The position numbers and the translations under genes are program-made. This document shows positions 61,813 to 64,000 of a DNA stretch of 64,000 nucleotides, one piece after another. Origin of the DNA: Quercus robur (Eukaryota; Streptophyta; Magnoliopsida; Fagales; Fagaceae); NCBI RefSeq assembly GCF_932294415.1, contig NC_065543.1, positions 2,368,976 through 2,432,975 on the forward strand. The letters are read 5' to 3'. The notes below the pieces were generated by a model, which did no database searches, was not told the DNA's origin, and saw only the letters and a program-made list of their open reading frames with translations. Position 1 is the first letter of the stretch. The number at the start of each line of letters is the position of its first letter.

Positions 61813-63896
61813 GGTGGCTAGTGCTAGAGGCAGAGGGAGAAAGAGAGGAAAAGGAAGAGAAAGTGAAGTAATAAAAAAATAATATTTAAATAAACTGGGA
61901 AAAAAAATAGAGTTTGGGTGATAGGTGTGTTGTAAAATTGTATAGTATAAATGATAAAGTAGCTTTTGAGATTATAAAATTGAATTTTTTTTAGATACTG
62001 GATGTGAATGCTCTAAGTTACTTTGATCCTTCCATTGTTCATATTCAAATTTCCTAAACAGTGTGTATATCAATTTGTGATATGGGTTTATACATATCAT
62101 TTTAGTGCTAAAGTTAGTCTCCCCAAGGGAAGATTTCTACCTCTATCCTAGTTGGAACTTAGAACATTCCTTGCATTTGCATGATCATTACTTTTTTGTC
62201 ATTGATCTTTCGTAGATGTTGATTTTCTCTCAAAATACACAAGCGATGGAAAAGATGGTCTTATATTTAGTGAAGTGTCATCAATGAGCTGAAGCGTCTT
62301 ACTGTGTTTATAATGTTCTAAGAACACTTTGAAAACAGAAATCAAAAAATATTCTTCCAAATGATTTTATTCTTTTTCCAAAACCCAAAATACATTATTC
62401 ACTTAAAATTTAGCTGATGAGCAATTTTAAATTCACTCCATAAAGTTTAAAGCGAATGCTTGTAGTATGTAAAAAACTTAAAATATTACTTTTAGTTAAA
62501 ATATTACTTTTAGTCCTTACTTAACTTAAAGTCACTATTTTTAGTCTTTGTGGAGTGATGACGTGTTATTTTTTAGTTTAATCGTATTATCTAAGGGACT
62601 AGAAGTGATAACTTTAAACTTGGACTACTAAAATTGCTCATGTTCAAAATTTTAGAGACCAACAATGTATTTAAGTTATTTATTTATTTATAATGCCAAT
62701 TTACAAAACAAGAAACTAATTTAGAGTATAGTTCAATAGAAGCCCAATTTCTCTTCCTCTCACAATGTGTCAGTCGTAGGCAAGCAATATTGCCACCTAA
62801 AAAACAATATAAATGCTGTTAAATACTGTTGTAATTTTTTATTAGCACTAACCCAGAATGGCAAATGATTATTGATCCACAGATTTCTCAATTGGGCAGA
62901 AAAGTTACTAGAGTGAGCTTTGCAGAACTTAAAGAAGCAACAAGCAATTTCAGCAGACACAATTACATTGGGTTGGGAAAGATTGGGATAATGTACAAGG
63001 CAGTGCTTCCAAATGGTTATCCCCTTGCAGTTAAGAGGCTATACGAGTCTCAATCTTTTGAGAAACAATTTAAATCTGAGTTATCAGCTCTGGCTAGATT
63101 GAGACACAATAACATAATTCCCCTCTTGGGTTACTGTAGAGAAAGGAAGGAAATGCTTCTAGTATACCAATATATATCGAATGGTAACCTTTATGGCTGG
63201 CTACATGCTGGGAAAAACAAAGATACGATCTTGGATTGGCCTTTGAGGATTAAAATTGCCATTGGGATAGCGAGAGGCCTAGCATGCCTTCACCATAACT
63301 GTCATTTCTCAGTAGTCCATCTCAGCGTGAGTTCGAATGCTATCTTACTTGATCAGAATTTTGAGGCCAAGATATCAAATTTTGGAGAGGCAATAATATT
63401 GAAACCTGGAGGGCTAATGTTTGTGAAGTCAAGTGACAATGACTTGAGCAATAGAGTTTTTGATGGCAGTGGGGTTAGGGAGTTGGATTTTTACAAAAAG
63501 GATGTCTATGATTTTGGCATTCTGCTTCTTGAGCTAATTACAGGAAAGGCACCCATTCAAATAAATAATTATTCAAACCGTTTGGATGGGAGTTACGTTG
63601 ATTGGATTACTTGTCTTTTGACTTGCCCTTCTTTAATGTGCAATTTCATTGATAAATCTTTTATTGGGTTAGGTTTTGATAATGAAATCTTTCAGTTGCT
63701 CAGAATTGCCAGTGCCTGCATTAAGCCCTTATCTTGTCAAAGGCCCACAACCCTTGAATTGTACCATGCGATAAGCATCCTTGGAGAGAATTCTGGCCTC
63801 ATAAATAATGATACTGAGATATTGAGACAATCTGAAATTGCTACTACCAGTACTTCAAATGAAATTGTTGAGGTTGAAAGTACATTGAACTACTGA
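58714..63896 (+). CDS. BIR1-like LRR receptor-like pseudokinase, copy G (intact)
   Basis: Two exons, 58714-59613 and 62883-63896 (TGA), join in phase 0 (AAG|GTACTT and CCACAG|ATT), giving 637 residues, near the 620 or so of Arabidopsis At5g48380/BIR1. ATG 58714 is the first in frame; 58738 is an alternative. Order: signal peptide to about 35, LRR cap with Cys 42 and 72, five LRRs (about 88-200), juxtamembrane CGGPLEYC, membrane segment 240-262, kinase-like domain from about 320. The Gly loop GLGKIG, Lys351 and Glu366 are kept, but HRD is HLS (446-448), DFG is NFG (466) and the APE segment is absent, so phosphotransfer is unlikely. BIR proteins bind BAK1/SERK co-receptors at the plasma membrane and dampen immune signalling; the same role here is inference. 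The intron of 3.3 kb carries two insertions. Confidence 0.85.
59905..60558. repeat. Duplicated intron segment (partner 52484-53145)
   Basis: The introns of copies F and G share this stretch nearly base for base (TTATTTCTTTGAAGTAAAAT through GTTGAGATGTGAGAAAAAT), and again at 53440-54509 against 61293-62882. They derive from one duplication. Confidence 0.85.
60578..61291. mobile_element. Insertion in copy G intron, 714 bp
   Basis: TTTGT stands on both sides (60573-60577 and 61292-61296). The ends contain GGGCCAGCCCAAG and CTTAGGGCCAACTC, a weak inverted pair. The stretch is absent from the copy F intron, although F also differs from G by about 280 bp next to it. Type not assigned. Confidence 0.5.
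61334..62014. mobile_element. MITE-like insertion in copy G intron, 681 bp
   Basis: AGAGCATTCACAT at the left returns inverted (ATGTGAATGCTCT) at the right. Copy F has the empty site (GACCTCTAAGTTACTATG near 53480). The core has CT-rich and A/G-rich halves that can pair, and a T run at about 61781-61811. No coding gene. Confidence 0.75.
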
Positions 63897-64000
63897 AGCA
63901 TGACAAACAAAGTGGAGCATTAAGTCAGAATTCCTCCAGTCGTGGAGGTTGTTTGCCTCTAGTAATCTTTTGTTGTCCTCAGCATCTTTTTGTCACTTGT
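63897..64000 (+). other. 3' flank of copy G
   Basis: It resembles the 3' flanks of the other copies (AGTAATCTTTTGTTGTCCT). No clear polyadenylation signal before the window ends. Confidence 0.4.

Noticed and set aside
61683..61882. Open frames with a poly-Phe stretch
   Set aside because: They span a long T run inside the MITE-like insertion in copy G intron; low complexity.
1..64000. tRNA, rRNA or conserved small RNA genes
   Set aside because: No cloverleaf, rRNA core or snRNA-type sequence was recognised by eye on either strand; a tRNAscan or Infernal run would settle it.

Overview
The window looks like nuclear DNA of a flowering plant: AT-rich, with GT-AG introns, TATA boxes, microsatellites, MITEs, and Ty3/gypsy, Ty1/copia, CACTA, MULE and hAT-type elements around plant-specific gene families. 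The genes point to a eudicot, probably a woody rosid. A Fagales origin (oak or beech) is only a guess from the style of the repeats.

Layout. (1) 1-5488 is the 3' part of a Tat-lineage Ty3/gypsy retrotransposon: end of integrase, a hypervariable tandem-repeat zone, a four-exon antisense gene with its own TATA box, a polypurine tract and a 599-bp 3' LTR. (2) The LTR ends 47 bp before the TATA box of an exopolygalacturonase gene (GH28, four exons, 5656-9939). That gene is now dead: frameshift, nonsense codon, and two changed active-site motifs. Its intron 1 holds a MITE and its intron 3 a 980-bp MULE-like element full of 166-bp repeats. (3) 9940-13273 holds small elements (hAT-like, an LTR-like block) and the promoter of the next gene. 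(4) 13274-63896 is a tandem cluster of leucine-rich-repeat receptor-like pseudokinases most like the BIR family (BIR1/At5g48380 type). I name the copies A to G: A (13274-23103, split by a 6.9-kb CACTA element and two PIF/Harbinger MITEs), B (3' fragment, 23657-23877), C (26554-28351, open but lacking the LRR ectodomain), D (kinase part only, 29321-30322), an orphan scrap of exon 1 (35317-35347), E (45561-48640), F (52266-55290, cut by a Ty1/copia fragment) and G (58714-63896). Only G is complete and uninterrupted, predicting 637 residues from two exons.

Between the copies lie solo LTRs (30418-31964, 32609-33385, 56157-57026), a non-coding LARD-type element with two 1882-bp LTRs (35870-45076), fold-back elements, and matching duplicated flanks showing that the cluster grew by segmental duplication.

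How it fits together. Known BIR proteins sit at the plasma membrane and restrain BAK1/SERK co-receptors in immunity and cell-death control. In every copy here that retains the region, the HRD and DFG aspartates are gone and the APE segment is missing, so the ancestor of the cluster was probably already a catalytically dead kinase. The window therefore shows one surviving membrane pseudokinase (G), one possible ectodomain-less derivative (C), and a graveyard of relatives dated by nested transposons. Exon boundaries and insertion limits were read by eye from frames, splice signals, terminal repeats and target-site duplications; no alignment or database search was run.
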